NCBI GenBank assembly: GCA_913052135.1
Contig: CAJXDY010000020.1
Coordinates: 1 to 39,378, forward strand
Direction: 5' to 3'
Length of the DNA stretch: 39,378 nucleotides
Source: UBA8106 sp913052135
Lineage (GTDB): Bacteria; Acidobacteriota; Vicinamibacteria; Vicinamibacterales; UBA823
Under the pieces are notes generated by a model that did not search any database, was not told where the DNA came from, and worked only from the letters and a program-made list of their open reading frames with translations. This document shows, in pieces, positions 18,034 through 26,223 of the stretch. The position numbers and the translations under genes were made by a program. Each line of letters starts with the position of its first letter. Within the stretch, counting starts at the first letter, position 1.

Positions 18034-21000
18034 AAACCGAACGGAAAACAACTTGTTTCACCATTCGTCGAGGTTACGACTGCCCTGTTCTACGCTGACC
18101 CTCATAGTCTTCGCATCTCTCATCCTTAATGCAGTTGATTCTAATCACCTACACAATTCACCTCGGCCAGTCCAAGTAGATGTAGTCGAATTTAATCGTG
18201 ACATTTTTCCAATCTTCGAAACCTCCTGCACAACATGTCACGGACCAGACATTCAGGAGGCAGAGCTACGACTCGACACAGAAATAGCGGCCTTAGCTGG
18301 TGGAATAAATGGACATGCGTTTATCCCTGGAAAGAGCGAAGGAAGCTTGCTCGTTAAACATTTACTGGGACAAAACGTTCCACAAATGCCATTTAACGAG
18401 ACACCGTTATCATCCGAGAAGATTGCCCTTATTCGTAGCTGGATCGATTCTTCAAAACTGACTTCTTTTAAAACGACATCCTCTTCAACAAAAGTACCCC
18501 ACTGGGCCTACGTCAAACCTGAACGTCCTGCTCTCCCTGAAGTTCACACTACCGACTGGGCACGTAACCCGATTGATCGCTTCGTACTAAGTGCCCTAGA
18601 AAGTGAAAATCTATCGCCCTCACCAGAAGCCTCTTCGGCAACCTTGCTGCGCCGCTTAAGTCTTGACCTTACAGGTCTACCACCTACGGTTGAGGAACTC
18701 GATGCTTTTCTTGCCGATACAAGTCCTGCTGCCTATGAAACAACCGTCGAGCGTTTGCTTGCTTCACCTCACTACGGTGAACGCTGGGCAAGACCCTGGC
18801 TTGATCTTGCACGCTATGCAGATACGGACGGTTACGAAAAAGATCTTCCTAGAGCTATTTGGAAATATCGTGATTGGGTCATAGAAGCATTAAACAACGA
18901 CATGTCATTCAAGCAATTCACTATCGAGCAGATTGCGGGAGATATGCTGCCCAACCCGACGATTGGTCAACAAATTGCCACAGGTTTTCACCGCAATACG
19001 TTGTCAAATAAAGAAGGCGGCGTGGATGATGAAGAGGCACGCTGGGAGACACTGGTCGATCGAGTAAATACCACTGCAACCGTATGGTTAGGCTCCACAA
19101 TAGCCTGTGCGCAGTGCCATACGCACAAATTCGATCCCTTTAGCCACGAGGAGTACTACAAGTTTCTAGCCTTTTTTAACAACACTGATTATGAGATCGA
19201 GAAACCGGATGGTCTTGGGCAGGGAGAATCTTGGGTAGTCGAACCTGAACTCACTCTACCAACAAGTGAACAAGCTATCCAGAGCCAAGCGACATCGGAA
19301 GAACTGGAGAGATTGCGTATCACGCTCGACACGGCCACACCTGAACTTGATACAGCTCAAGACATTTGGGAAACCGAGGTACAGCAGGCGCATAATACTT
19401 GGACTACCCTGACTCCGATTGAGTACAAATCAGCAGGTGGTGCCACTCTAACCCGACTTATAGACGACTCAATACTTGCAAGCGGTCTCAATCCGGAGGC
19501 GGACACTTACACCATCACTGCGACTACTGAAATTCGACGTATTACGGGTATCCGCCTGGAACTTCTCGAAGACCCTTCATTGCCAGCAAGCGGCCCCGGG
19601 AGAGATGAGGAAGGTAATTTCTTCCTTAGCAAATTTGATGTTGTGATTGCTCCAATAGATTCTCCTGCACTGAGTGCTACCCTTTCCTTAACTGACGTCA
19701 TTGCTAATGACTGGCAAGCCGGTTACGAGGTGACTCGCACACTCAGTGAAGCACAAGAAGCTGGTGGCTGGGCTTTGAGTGAAACGCCTTCGAAAACCCA
19801 AGGCAAAACTCAGGCAGTGTTTTTACCGACCCGTCCGTTCGGTTTCGGTGTAGGCACCGACATTACCGTTCGTCTCGCACACAATATGAAACGGGCGAGC
19901 AGGAACATTGGTCGCTTCAGATTATCAGTAACGACCGCTACCGATCCCACAACCATTGTCCGAGTACCTATAAAACTTCACTCGACACTTAAAAAGCCCC
20001 TTGCCAATCGGACAGCAAAAGAAGCCTCGGAATTAGCATCAGTGCATCGGGCACTCACACCACTTCTGCAGCCGATTGGCGATCGGATACAGACCTTAGA
20101 AGCTCGTTTGGCCGATCTTGAAATCCCTACAACAATGATTATGCGTGAACGTGGGCTGGACGAGCGGCCATCGGCCAGAATGCGGTTTCGTGGAACGTTT
20201 ACACTGGCAGGCAGAAAGGTGCTCGCTGACGTACCGACCGTTTTACATCCTTTTCCAGATGGTCAAAGACTAAATCGATTAGGCCTTGCGCACTGGTTAG
20301 TTGATGATGACAACCCCCTCGTTGGACGGGTGACGGTTAATCGTCTCTGGGAGAATTTATTCGGACGCGGTTTGGTTGAAACCAGCGAAGACTTCGGCTC
20401 CCAAGGAGCCACACCGACCCACACAGATTTACTTGATTGGCTGGCTGTCGAATTCATAGAGGAACACTGGAGCCTGAAGGAAATACTCCGAACAATCGTG
20501 ACATCAGCGACCTATCGTCAAGCATCTATTGGGAATGAGACGCTAGAGAACCATGATCCCTATAATCTACTCTTAGCCCGTGGGCCACGTTTTCGTGTCG
20601 AAGCTGAAATGGTTCGAGACATCGCACTGGCAGTCAGTGGGCTACTCAACCGAAAGATCGGAGGACCCAGCGTCCATCCGTACCAACCCGATGGAGTGTG
20701 GAACCGTCCATATAGCGATGACCAGTGGATCATGAGCAAGGGAATGGACAGGTACCGGCGAGGGCTCTATACCTTTGTTCGCCGTACAGCCCCATATCCA
20801 AGCATGAACACCTTTGATGCGCCAAGTCGGGAATTCACCCAAGCCAGACGGATAAACACCAATACGCCATTGCAGGCGCTAACAACGTTAAATGACCCTG
20901 TATTTTTTGAGGCAGCTCAATATCTCGCGGCACGGATTTTTCGAGAAACTGATCTTCGCGCTACTGTGGCAGCAAGAATTAGGTATGCCTTCCGACTTGT

Positions 21001-21208
21001 GCTCTCACGTGAGCCAAATCTCAAGGAATTAGACGCGTTGACACAATTCTATAGGGAGGAACTTGCTCGACTGAATACCGACGTCGTTTCGGCTGGGAAC
21101 ATAGTGGATGGTGGACCGAATCCAGGCTTGAGGACCACCGAACTCGCGGCTTGGACAATGCTCAGTAATGTAATGTTAAATCTCGACGAAACAATCACGA
21201 AAGAGTAA
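18017..21208 (+). CDS. Planctomycete-type cytochrome c / DUF1549 / DUF1553 protein
   Basis: Large exported protein, 1063 residues from TTG 18017; a TTG at 18053 with GGAA upstream is an alternative start. The N-terminus carries a hydrophobic export segment (about 24-40). A planctomycete cytochrome c domain (PSCyt1) spans about 55-150 with SCTTCHGPD (haem site C71-H75). The DUF1549 (PSCyt2) domain lies at about 180-390 and contains a second CxxCH, CAQCHTHKFDP at 364-368. A central region of about 390-740 has beta-rich, carbohydrate-binding-like character. DUF1553 (PSD1) begins near 755 with HWLVDDDNPLVGRVTVNRLWE and runs to about 1045. Such proteins pair with DUF1501 proteins and are often proposed to work in polysaccharide or sulfated-glycan breakdown, without firm biochemistry. 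Confidence 0.9.
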   Translation: MARAIKNRTENNLFHHSSRLRLPCSTLTLIVFASLILNAVDSNHLHNSPRPVQVDVVEFNRDIFPIFETSCTTCHGPDIQEAELRLDTEIAALAGGINGHAFIPGKSEGSLLVKHLLGQNVPQMPFNETPLSSEKIALIRSWIDSSKLTSFKTTSSSTKVPHWAYVKPERPALPEVHTTDWARNPIDRFVLSALESENLSPSPEASSATLLRRLSLDLTGLPPTVEELDAFLADTSPAAYETTVERLLASPHYGERWARPWLDLARYADTDGYEKDLPRAIWKYRDWVIEALNNDMSFKQFTIEQIAGDMLPNPTIGQQIATGFHRNTLSNKEGGVDDEEARWETLVDRVNTTATVWLGSTIACAQCHTHKFDPFSHEEYYKFLAFFNNTDYEIEKPDGLGQGESWVVEPELTLPTSEQAIQSQATSEELERLRITLDTATPELDTAQDIWETEVQQAHNTWTTLTPIEYKSAGGATLTRLIDDSILASGLNPEADTYTITATTEIRRITGIRLELLEDPSLPASGPGRDEEGNFFLSKFDVVIAPIDSPALSATLSLTDVIANDWQAGYEVTRTLSEAQEAGGWALSETPSKTQGKTQAVFLPTRPFGFGVGTDITVRLAHNMKRASRNIGRFRLSVTTATDPTTIVRVPIKLHSTLKKPLANRTAKEASELASVHRALTPLLQPIGDRIQTLEARLADLEIPTTMIMRERGLDERPSARMRFRGTFTLAGRKVLADVPTVLHPFPDGQRLNRLGLAHWLVDDDNPLVGRVTVNRLWENLFGRGLVETSEDFGSQGATPTHTDLLDWLAVEFIEEHWSLKEILRTIVTSATYRQASIGNETLENHDPYNLLLARGPRFRVEAEMVRDIALAVSGLLNRKIGGPSVHPYQPDGVWNRPYSDDQWIMSKGMDRYRRGLYTFVRRTAPYPSMNTFDAPSREFTQARRINTNTPLQALTTLNDPVFFEAAQYLAARIFRETDLRATVAARIRYAFRLVLSREPNLKELDALTQFYREELARLNTDVVSAGNIVDGGPNPGLRTTELAAWTMLSNVMLNLDETITKE

Positions 21209-21210
21209 CT

Positions 21211-22692
21211 GTGAGCGATTATCCTCGTAAGTCCTACTCTCAACGGCTTCAAACGATTACCCGGCGGCACTTCTTCGAACAAACCGGATTCGGAATAGGA
21301 GGGGCTGCGTTGTGGAATTTATTGGGTCTAGACTTATCAGCCAATCCCCTTCAAACAGAAGCTAGCGAATCGGCAAGAAATCCACTGGGGGCGAAGGCGC
21401 CTCACTTTGCGAGCAAAGCCAAAAACATTATCTATCTCTTTCAAGCTGGGGCTCCATCGCATCTAGACCTCTTCGATTTCAAACCAATCCTTCAGGAAAT
21501 GAACGGCCAGGATTGCCCGGAAGAGCTCCTCGCAGGTGAGCGATTTGCTTTCATTGAAGGAGTGCCGAAGCTACTTGGTTCTCCTTACAATTTCAAACGT
21601 TACGGACAATCAGGCGCAGAGCTATCAGAGCTCCTACCTCATCTCTCCAATGTGGTTGACGATATAGCATTCATTAAGTCGGTAAAGACTACCCAGTTCA
21701 ACCATGCACCTGCTCAGATTTTTATGAATACTGGTCATCAAATTATTGGGCGGCCTAGTATGGGTTCTTGGCTGACCTACGGTTTAGGTAGCGAAAATAG
21801 AGACCTTCCAGGATTTGTCGTGCTCTTGTCAGGTGAAAATGATCCTGATGGAGGCAAGTCATGCTGGGCTAACGGGTTCTTGCCTTCCGTGTACCAAGGT
21901 GTGCAATTTAGATCGGAGGGAGATCCAGTACTGTTTCTGACGGATCCAGACGGTGTAACTCGACCAGCGCGACGCAATTCGCTCGATACCATCAGAACAT
22001 TAAATGAGTTACACCGAAAAACTGTGACGGACCCTGAAATAGACACCAGAATTGCCTCCTACGAAATGGCATACAGGATGCAAACCAGTGTTCCAGAACT
22101 CATGGATATTGACTCAGAACCAGCGTCAATTCACGAAATGTATGGGACCGAACCTGGTCAATCCTCGTTTGCTAATAATTGTCTATTGGCAAGGCGGCTC
22201 ATAGAACGTGGCGTCCGCTTTGTGCAGCTATATCATTGGGGCTGGGATCACCATGGTAACGATAGCACTAATGATATCGCGACGGCTTTACCTCAGCTGT
22301 GCCAACAAACTGACCGAGCCTCGGCAGCCTTGCTACGGGATCTCAAACAACGAGGCCTACTCGACGAAACACTTGTGATCTGGGGTGGTGAATTCGGTCG
22401 CACCGCAATGAATGAAGGCCGTAACCAATCAAAATTTATGGGCCGTGACCATCATCCAAGAGCATTCACGATGTGGATGGCAGGCGGCGGAATCAAGGGA
22501 GGCACGACCGTTGGTCGTACAGACGACTTTGGGTACAATATTGTTGAAGATCCAGTTGACGTGCACGACCTTCACGCTACAGCACTTCATCTCTTAGGAA
22601 TCGACCACACTCGGTTGACCTACCGCTTCCAAGGTCGTGATTTTCGACTGACCGATGTCGCCGGCAACGTCATCACACAGTTACTAGCATAG
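21211..22692 (+). CDS. DUF1501 (sulfatase-like) exported protein
   Basis: GTG start two bases after the stop of the DUF1549/DUF1553 gene, so the two are one transcription unit. The N-terminus has a twin-arginine-like signal, TRRHFFEQTGFGIGGAAL (R18-R19), which suggests folded export. DUF1501 blocks: KNIIYLFQAGAPSHLDLFDFKP, HAPAQIFMNTGH, GRPSMGSWLTYGLGSEN, LLARRLIERGVRFVQLYH, and a late VIWGGEFGRT with RDHHPRAFTMWMAGGGIKGG. The family shares the alkaline-phosphatase/sulfatase fold. The DUF1549-DUF1501 gene pair is widespread in Planctomycetota, Verrucomicrobiota and Acidobacteriota. The reaction is unproven. Confidence 0.92.
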   Translation: MSDYPRKSYSQRLQTITRRHFFEQTGFGIGGAALWNLLGLDLSANPLQTEASESARNPLGAKAPHFASKAKNIIYLFQAGAPSHLDLFDFKPILQEMNGQDCPEELLAGERFAFIEGVPKLLGSPYNFKRYGQSGAELSELLPHLSNVVDDIAFIKSVKTTQFNHAPAQIFMNTGHQIIGRPSMGSWLTYGLGSENRDLPGFVVLLSGENDPDGGKSCWANGFLPSVYQGVQFRSEGDPVLFLTDPDGVTRPARRNSLDTIRTLNELHRKTVTDPEIDTRIASYEMAYRMQTSVPELMDIDSEPASIHEMYGTEPGQSSFANNCLLARRLIERGVRFVQLYHWGWDHHGNDSTNDIATALPQLCQQTDRASAALLRDLKQRGLLDETLVIWGGEFGRTAMNEGRNQSKFMGRDHHPRAFTMWMAGGGIKGGTTVGRTDDFGYNIVEDPVDVHDLHATALHLLGIDHTRLTYRFQGRDFRLTDVAGNVITQLLA

Positions 22693-22764
22693 CGCCAGCC
22701 ATGTAGTAAGGTCGAAGCCCATTTATGCATCCCTGTCACCTTTACTACGTTATTACAACATTTG

Positions 22765-23868
22765 TTAACGTGGCATCACGTCTTCCCATCGCATTACTGG
22801 ATTAGTCAGTGTTCCTATCCCTTCGACAGAACATTCAGCCACATCTCCAGGTAGCATAAAGACAGGTGGTATTCTCGCATATCCAACGCCACCCGGAGTC
22901 CCCGTTGCGATCACGTCACCAGGTTTCAATATGATGTTGTTCGATACGAATTGGACCAATTCATCAACGCTATGCTGCATCAACTCGGTATTCGCGTCCT
23001 GCATTAGTTCGCCAGAAAGTCTAAATTGGATATCGAGAGTGTGCGGGTCTTCGACGAATTCAGCCGGCACAATGAATGGTCCAAGTGGTGCAAAGGAATC
23101 ACTCCCTTTCCACACCAACCAGTCTGATCCATAGCGATTATCGCCCCGACCTTCTCGATCACCCACATCGTTCATTATCGTGTATCCAAAAATATGTTGC
23201 CGAGCCTCCTCAAGAGGCAGATGGCTTGCCGGTTGCCCGATCACGATCGCAAATTCACATTCCCAATCGATTTGTTCCCGCTTAGGTTTCAACAAAATTG
23301 GATCGCCATCTCCAATCACGATGCTGGCCGGCTTATTAAATAAATATGGATTCTGTCGTATATCGCTAGCTTCCCGCTCCCAGAAATGATCCATCGACTG
23401 AGGAGCCGCATCCACAGCACTAGCATCAGACATTTCAGCAGCTAAACCAGTCGTCATCTCCGTCATGTGTTCCCGATAGTTGAGCGCTGCGGACAGAACA
23501 ACTTTTGGTTTGACCGGTGGAAAGATGTGCAATTCCGAAAGGTCGTAAACATAGCTCAACTTGTTGGAGGAATCAATCGTGGAAACGACAGTATCGACGA
23601 TCGCATGAATGCGGTCCCGTAAACCTATCTCGTAGCGACCAATCAACTCCGTCATGTCGATCGGCATTGGCAACTTTACCCAAAGTGGCTTATGTCGCTC
23701 CATAGAAGTGTTAGCGATCACTAGATCGATAACATGCTGATCACGCAAGACGACTCCCAAAAGCTCTCGCCCTTCGTATTCAAAAGTGCCCAATTTGAAT
23801 GGTTCGGTAGAAGCATTCGCTGGGATTGCTAAAAGCAACAAAAGAAAAACGCGACTGATTAACAGCAT
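22765..23868 (-). CDS. Exported fumarylacetoacetate-hydrolase (FAH) family protein
   Basis: The FAH fold covers residues about 120-365: ALNYREH (H134), a metal-binding DWECEFAIVIG block with E203 and E205, GYTIMNDVGDREGR with D234, VWKGSDSFAPLGP (K254), and GTPGGVGYARIPP near 323-334. These match the divalent-metal site of FAH-type hydrolases, decarboxylases and hydratases of 2-oxo acids. Unusually, the protein begins with a clean Sec signal (residues 1-20, hydrophobic, ANAS cleavage region) and an extra N-terminal domain (about 21-115). Most FAH enzymes are cytosolic. Convergent with the DUF1501 gene and divergent from the CstA-family gene. The substrate is unknown. Confidence 0.85.
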   Translation of the reverse strand: MLLISRVFLLLLLAIPANASTEPFKLGTFEYEGRELLGVVLRDQHVIDLVIANTSMERHKPLWVKLPMPIDMTELIGRYEIGLRDRIHAIVDTVVSTIDSSNKLSYVYDLSELHIFPPVKPKVVLSAALNYREHMTEMTTGLAAEMSDASAVDAAPQSMDHFWEREASDIRQNPYLFNKPASIVIGDGDPILLKPKREQIDWECEFAIVIGQPASHLPLEEARQHIFGYTIMNDVGDREGRGDNRYGSDWLVWKGSDSFAPLGPFIVPAEFVEDPHTLDIQFRLSGELMQDANTELMQHSVDELVQFVSNNIILKPGDVIATGTPGGVGYARIPPVFMLPGDVAECSVEGIGTLTNPVMRWEDVMPR

Positions 23869-24068
23869 AAGAATGAAGACTCCAAGCAGTTAATGAGGTG
23901 TGCTCTTACTCTGCATAGGTCCAAACAGCTCGTAAGTTGCATTCCTCACCAAATGCAAAAACATTTAATTCCTTGATAAGTCCTTAACAAAATCGGCCCG
24001 AGTGATACAAATAACGAAGTGAGCCATGGAACATACCCATTATTAGACGATATGATGTTTTTCTCAAG

Positions 24069-25742
24069 ATGACTGCTATCCAATTAGCAACCGCCGGATT
24101 AATCCTGCTTTTTCTAGGCTACCGATTCTATTCGAAATTTCTTGCTGATCGCATCTATCAGCTTGATGCAGAGTTTAGAACGCCCGCACACACGATGCGA
24201 GACGACATCGACTATGTGCCCACGCCAAAAATTATTCTCTGGGGCCACCATTTTACTGCCGTCGCCGGTGCGGCGCCAATTATCGGTCCGTCCATAGCGA
24301 TCATCTGGGGTTGGGTGCCGGCAGCCATCTGGGTAATTTTTGGCACGATTTTCTTTGCAGGCGCCCATGACTTCGGGGCTGTCTGGGCAAGCACCCGCAA
24401 TCGTGCCCGATCAGTAGGTGCGTTAACTGGAGAAATCGTTGGTGCAAGAGCTCGTACACTTTTTATGATTGTTATCTTTTTACTGCTCTTGATGGTTAAC
24501 GCAGTGTTCGCAGTCTCGATTGCTGGGGCGCTACAAGCAACGCCAAGCAGTGTTATCCCAGTATGGGCGGCAACCATTGTCGCCATAGGCCTTGGACAGC
24601 TAATTTTTCGAATGAAGGTGCCAATTCTCTGGCCAACAATAATCGGCACAGTCATTTTGTATGCTGTTATTCCACTTGGAGAAAGTGTCCCAATTGAACT
24701 ACCGCAAACACTTATGGGGCTTGCTCCTGGCGCACAATGGATTTTAATCCTCTTTGCATATGCGAGCATCGCCTCTTTGCTGCCAATTTGGTTGTTGCTA
24801 CAGCCACGCGCTTACATCAATGGAATCCAGTTATTTGTCGGTCTAATTCTGGTATACGCCACAATCTTTATTGCAGGACCGCCAATTGTCGCGCCGGCAT
24901 TCAATCTGGATCTGCCAGCCAACACACCAGACCTCCTGCCGCTTTTGTTTGTAACCGTCGGCTGTGGCGCAGTCTCAGGGTTCCATGGCCTAGTCGGGTC
25001 AGGTACGACATCGAAACAAATCGACCTTGAGACCGACGAACGATTTGTGTGCTATCTCGGTTCTGCTGGAGAAGGTTGCCTTGCGCTCGCTGCCATTATT
25101 GCCGTAAGTGCAGGATTTGCCTCACTTGACGAATGGCGGGGAGTCTACACAGAATTTGGTGATGGGGGAATCACGGCCTTCGTTCAGGGTGGCGCGACGA
25201 TAGTTTCTAGCGGCTCTGGTCTTAGGCATGAAACCGCTGCAACGCTTCTGACGGTGATGGCAGTGCTATTTGCCGGCACTACAATGGATACTGGCGTCAG
25301 ACTCCAACGTTACATTGTTCAAGAATGGGGTGATATCTACGGCATACGATTATTTCGTAACCCTCATATCGCTACTGCGGTCGCTGTAGGTGCCTGCCTC
25401 ACACTCGCCTTCGCCGCGGGTGGCCCCGACCTTACAGGCGGAATGGCACTCTGGCCGCTGTTCGGAACGACGAATCAATTATTGGCAGGCTTGACGCTCC
25501 TCTTGATAAGCGTGATTCTGGTCAAACACAAAAGGCCGATCAAGTACACATTAATCCCGATGGTATTTGTTACAACAGTGGCCTTACTAGCAGCTATCTA
25601 TCAACTCGGGGATCTATACGAAAAGAGACAATTCCTATTGCTCGGTGTTGATATCTTGATTGTAATCTCTGCGGTTTGCGTCCTCTTAGAAGCTGGTTCG
25701 GCTTTAAAGAGAAACCTGAGAACATCCTCAAACGAAAAATAG
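24069..25742 (+). CDS. cstA: CstA-family carbon-starvation carrier
   Basis: Multi-pass inner-membrane transporter. CstA-family proteins take up peptides or pyruvate, depending on the member. Signature blocks: LGYRFYSKFLADRIY, TPKIILWGHHFTAVAGAAPIIGP (seen in pieces GHHFTAVAG and APIIGPSIA), FGTIFFAGAHDFGAVWAS, LLMVNAVFAVS, GAVSGFHGLVGSGTTSKQ, and MALWPLFGTTNQLLAGLTL. At 557 residues it is shorter than the ~700-residue E. coli protein, like the short branch of the family, and seems complete. The 200 bases upstream hold no clear promoter. It is followed by the attenuator region of the LysW operon. Confidence 0.92.
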   Translation: MTAIQLATAGLILLFLGYRFYSKFLADRIYQLDAEFRTPAHTMRDDIDYVPTPKIILWGHHFTAVAGAAPIIGPSIAIIWGWVPAAIWVIFGTIFFAGAHDFGAVWASTRNRARSVGALTGEIVGARARTLFMIVIFLLLLMVNAVFAVSIAGALQATPSSVIPVWAATIVAIGLGQLIFRMKVPILWPTIIGTVILYAVIPLGESVPIELPQTLMGLAPGAQWILILFAYASIASLLPIWLLLQPRAYINGIQLFVGLILVYATIFIAGPPIVAPAFNLDLPANTPDLLPLLFVTVGCGAVSGFHGLVGSGTTSKQIDLETDERFVCYLGSAGEGCLALAAIIAVSAGFASLDEWRGVYTEFGDGGITAFVQGGATIVSSGSGLRHETAATLLTVMAVLFAGTTMDTGVRLQRYIVQEWGDIYGIRLFRNPHIATAVAVGACLTLAFAAGGPDLTGGMALWPLFGTTNQLLAGLTLLLISVILVKHKRPIKYTLIPMVFVTTVALLAAIYQLGDLYEKRQFLLLGVDILIVISAVCVLLEAGSALKRNLRTSSNEK

Positions 25743-25819
25743 AAGACTCGTCAATCAGAAACCTGCTGATCGCTGTTTGTGCGACATCTATAATTGCTCA
25801 AATATCGCCGATCGCTTGC

Positions 25820-25849
25820 TTGACCAACTGATTAACTGCGTTCTATACT
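25820..25849 (+). promoter_or_regulatory. Sigma70-type promoter of the LysW operon leader
   Basis: TTGACC (-35, 25820-25825), 18-base spacer, TATACT (-10, 25844-25849). The predicted start at about 25856 gives a short leader of about 11 bases before the ATG at 25867. This is the best promoter match I noticed in the window. Confidence 0.6.
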
Positions 25850-25866
25850 TTCGAGCAGTTTTAACA

Positions 25867-25962
25867 ATGCCTAGAACATACGATTCATCCGCCAACGGGC
25901 AGCACGATAAACGAAAGCGGAAGCGTTCGTACATCGGCGGAACATGCTGGGCAAAACGTTAA
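25867..25962 (+). CDS. Putative Lys/Arg-rich leader peptide controlling the LysW operon
   Basis: A 31-codon frame, ATG 25867 to TAA 25960-25962, starting about 11 bases after the predicted transcription start. Residues 15-20 are an alternating Lys-Arg run (KRKRKR, codons at 25909-25926). Another Lys-Arg pair precedes the stop, so nine of 31 residues are basic. The frame is followed 27 bases later by an intrinsic terminator, then by lysW. In leader-peptide attenuation the ribosome stalls at codons for the end product. Here these would be lysine and arginine, the products the downstream operon can make. The ribosome-binding site is weak. In-frame codons run further upstream to 25777, but the promoter lies inside that stretch, so the ATG at 25867 is preferred. 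A small basic structural protein is an alternative. Confidence 0.6.
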   Translation: MPRTYDSSANGQHDKRKRKRSYIGGTCWAKR

Positions 25963-26024
25963 ACAACCGTTACGCACCACACTCAATATCCCGCCGAGCG
26001 TTTACACGCTTCGGCGGGTTTTTT
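25888..26024 (+). promoter_or_regulatory. Transcription attenuator with four mutually exclusive pairing regions
   Basis: Region 1, TCCGCC (25888-25893), can pair with region 2, TCGGCGGA (25934-25941). Region 2 can instead pair over seven bases with CCGCCGA of region 3 (25991-25997). Region 3 also forms the 5' arm of the terminator with region 4 (26007-26018), which repeats the TCGGCGG of region 2. The Lys/Arg codons (25909-25926) lie between regions 1 and 2. Stalling there would cover region 1 and free region 2 to form the 2:3 antiterminator. Free movement to the stop codon allows 1:2 and 3:4 pairing and termination. The pairings are seen in the sequence; the regulatory logic is inferred. Confidence 0.6.
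25990..26024 (+). terminator. Intrinsic terminator between the leader frame and lysW
   Basis: Stem CCCGCCGAGCG (25990-26000) with CGCTTCGGCGGG (26007-26018), eleven pairs with one bulged T, a six-base loop, and six T bases at 26019-26024. Placed 22 bases before lysW on the same strand, it is an attenuator-type terminator rather than an end-of-gene terminator. Confidence 0.85.
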
Positions 26025-26046
26025 ATATTCCTGCTCTGGAGGACTG

Positions 26047-26211
26047 ATGCCTAACTGTCTTGAATGTGATGCCAGTATCGTTTTAGACGAGAAAGTTGAA
26101 ATCGGGGAGATAGTCGACTGCCAAGATTGCGGCACTGAATACGAAGTGCGGGCCATAGATCCCCAACAAATTGATTACGCTCCAAAAGAAGAAGAAGACT
26201 GGGGCGAGTAG
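26047..26211 (+). CDS. lysW: Amino-group carrier protein LysW
   Basis: A 54-residue acidic protein with ribosome site GGAGG (26038-26042). Two CxxC pairs (C4/C7 and C25/C28) form the zinc-binding N-terminal domain. The C-terminus ends in EDWGE, the LysW signature. In this pathway the gamma-carboxyl of the terminal glutamate (E54) is joined to the amino group of alpha-aminoadipate or glutamate, and the intermediate stays attached to the carrier through the following steps. It is the first structural gene after the attenuator and sits 12 bases before lysX. The carrier identity is very clear; whether it serves lysine, arginine or both is not. Confidence 0.95.
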   Translation: MPNCLECDASIVLDEKVEIGEIVDCQDCGTEYEVRAIDPQQIDYAPKEEEDWGE

Positions 26212-26223
26212 AAAGGAATCTTC

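Noticed and set aside
24212..24769. 185-codon frame on the minus strand
   Set aside because: Antisense to cstA; its composition mirrors the hydrophobic sense codons and no motif is visible.
25754..25770. ATCAG/CTGAT hairpin after cstA as a terminator
   Set aside because: Only five pairs and no T-run.
25777..25866. In-frame upstream extension of the Lys/Arg leader frame
   Set aside because: The -35 and -10 elements lie inside it, so transcripts would start after it; the ATG at 25867 fits the promoter better.
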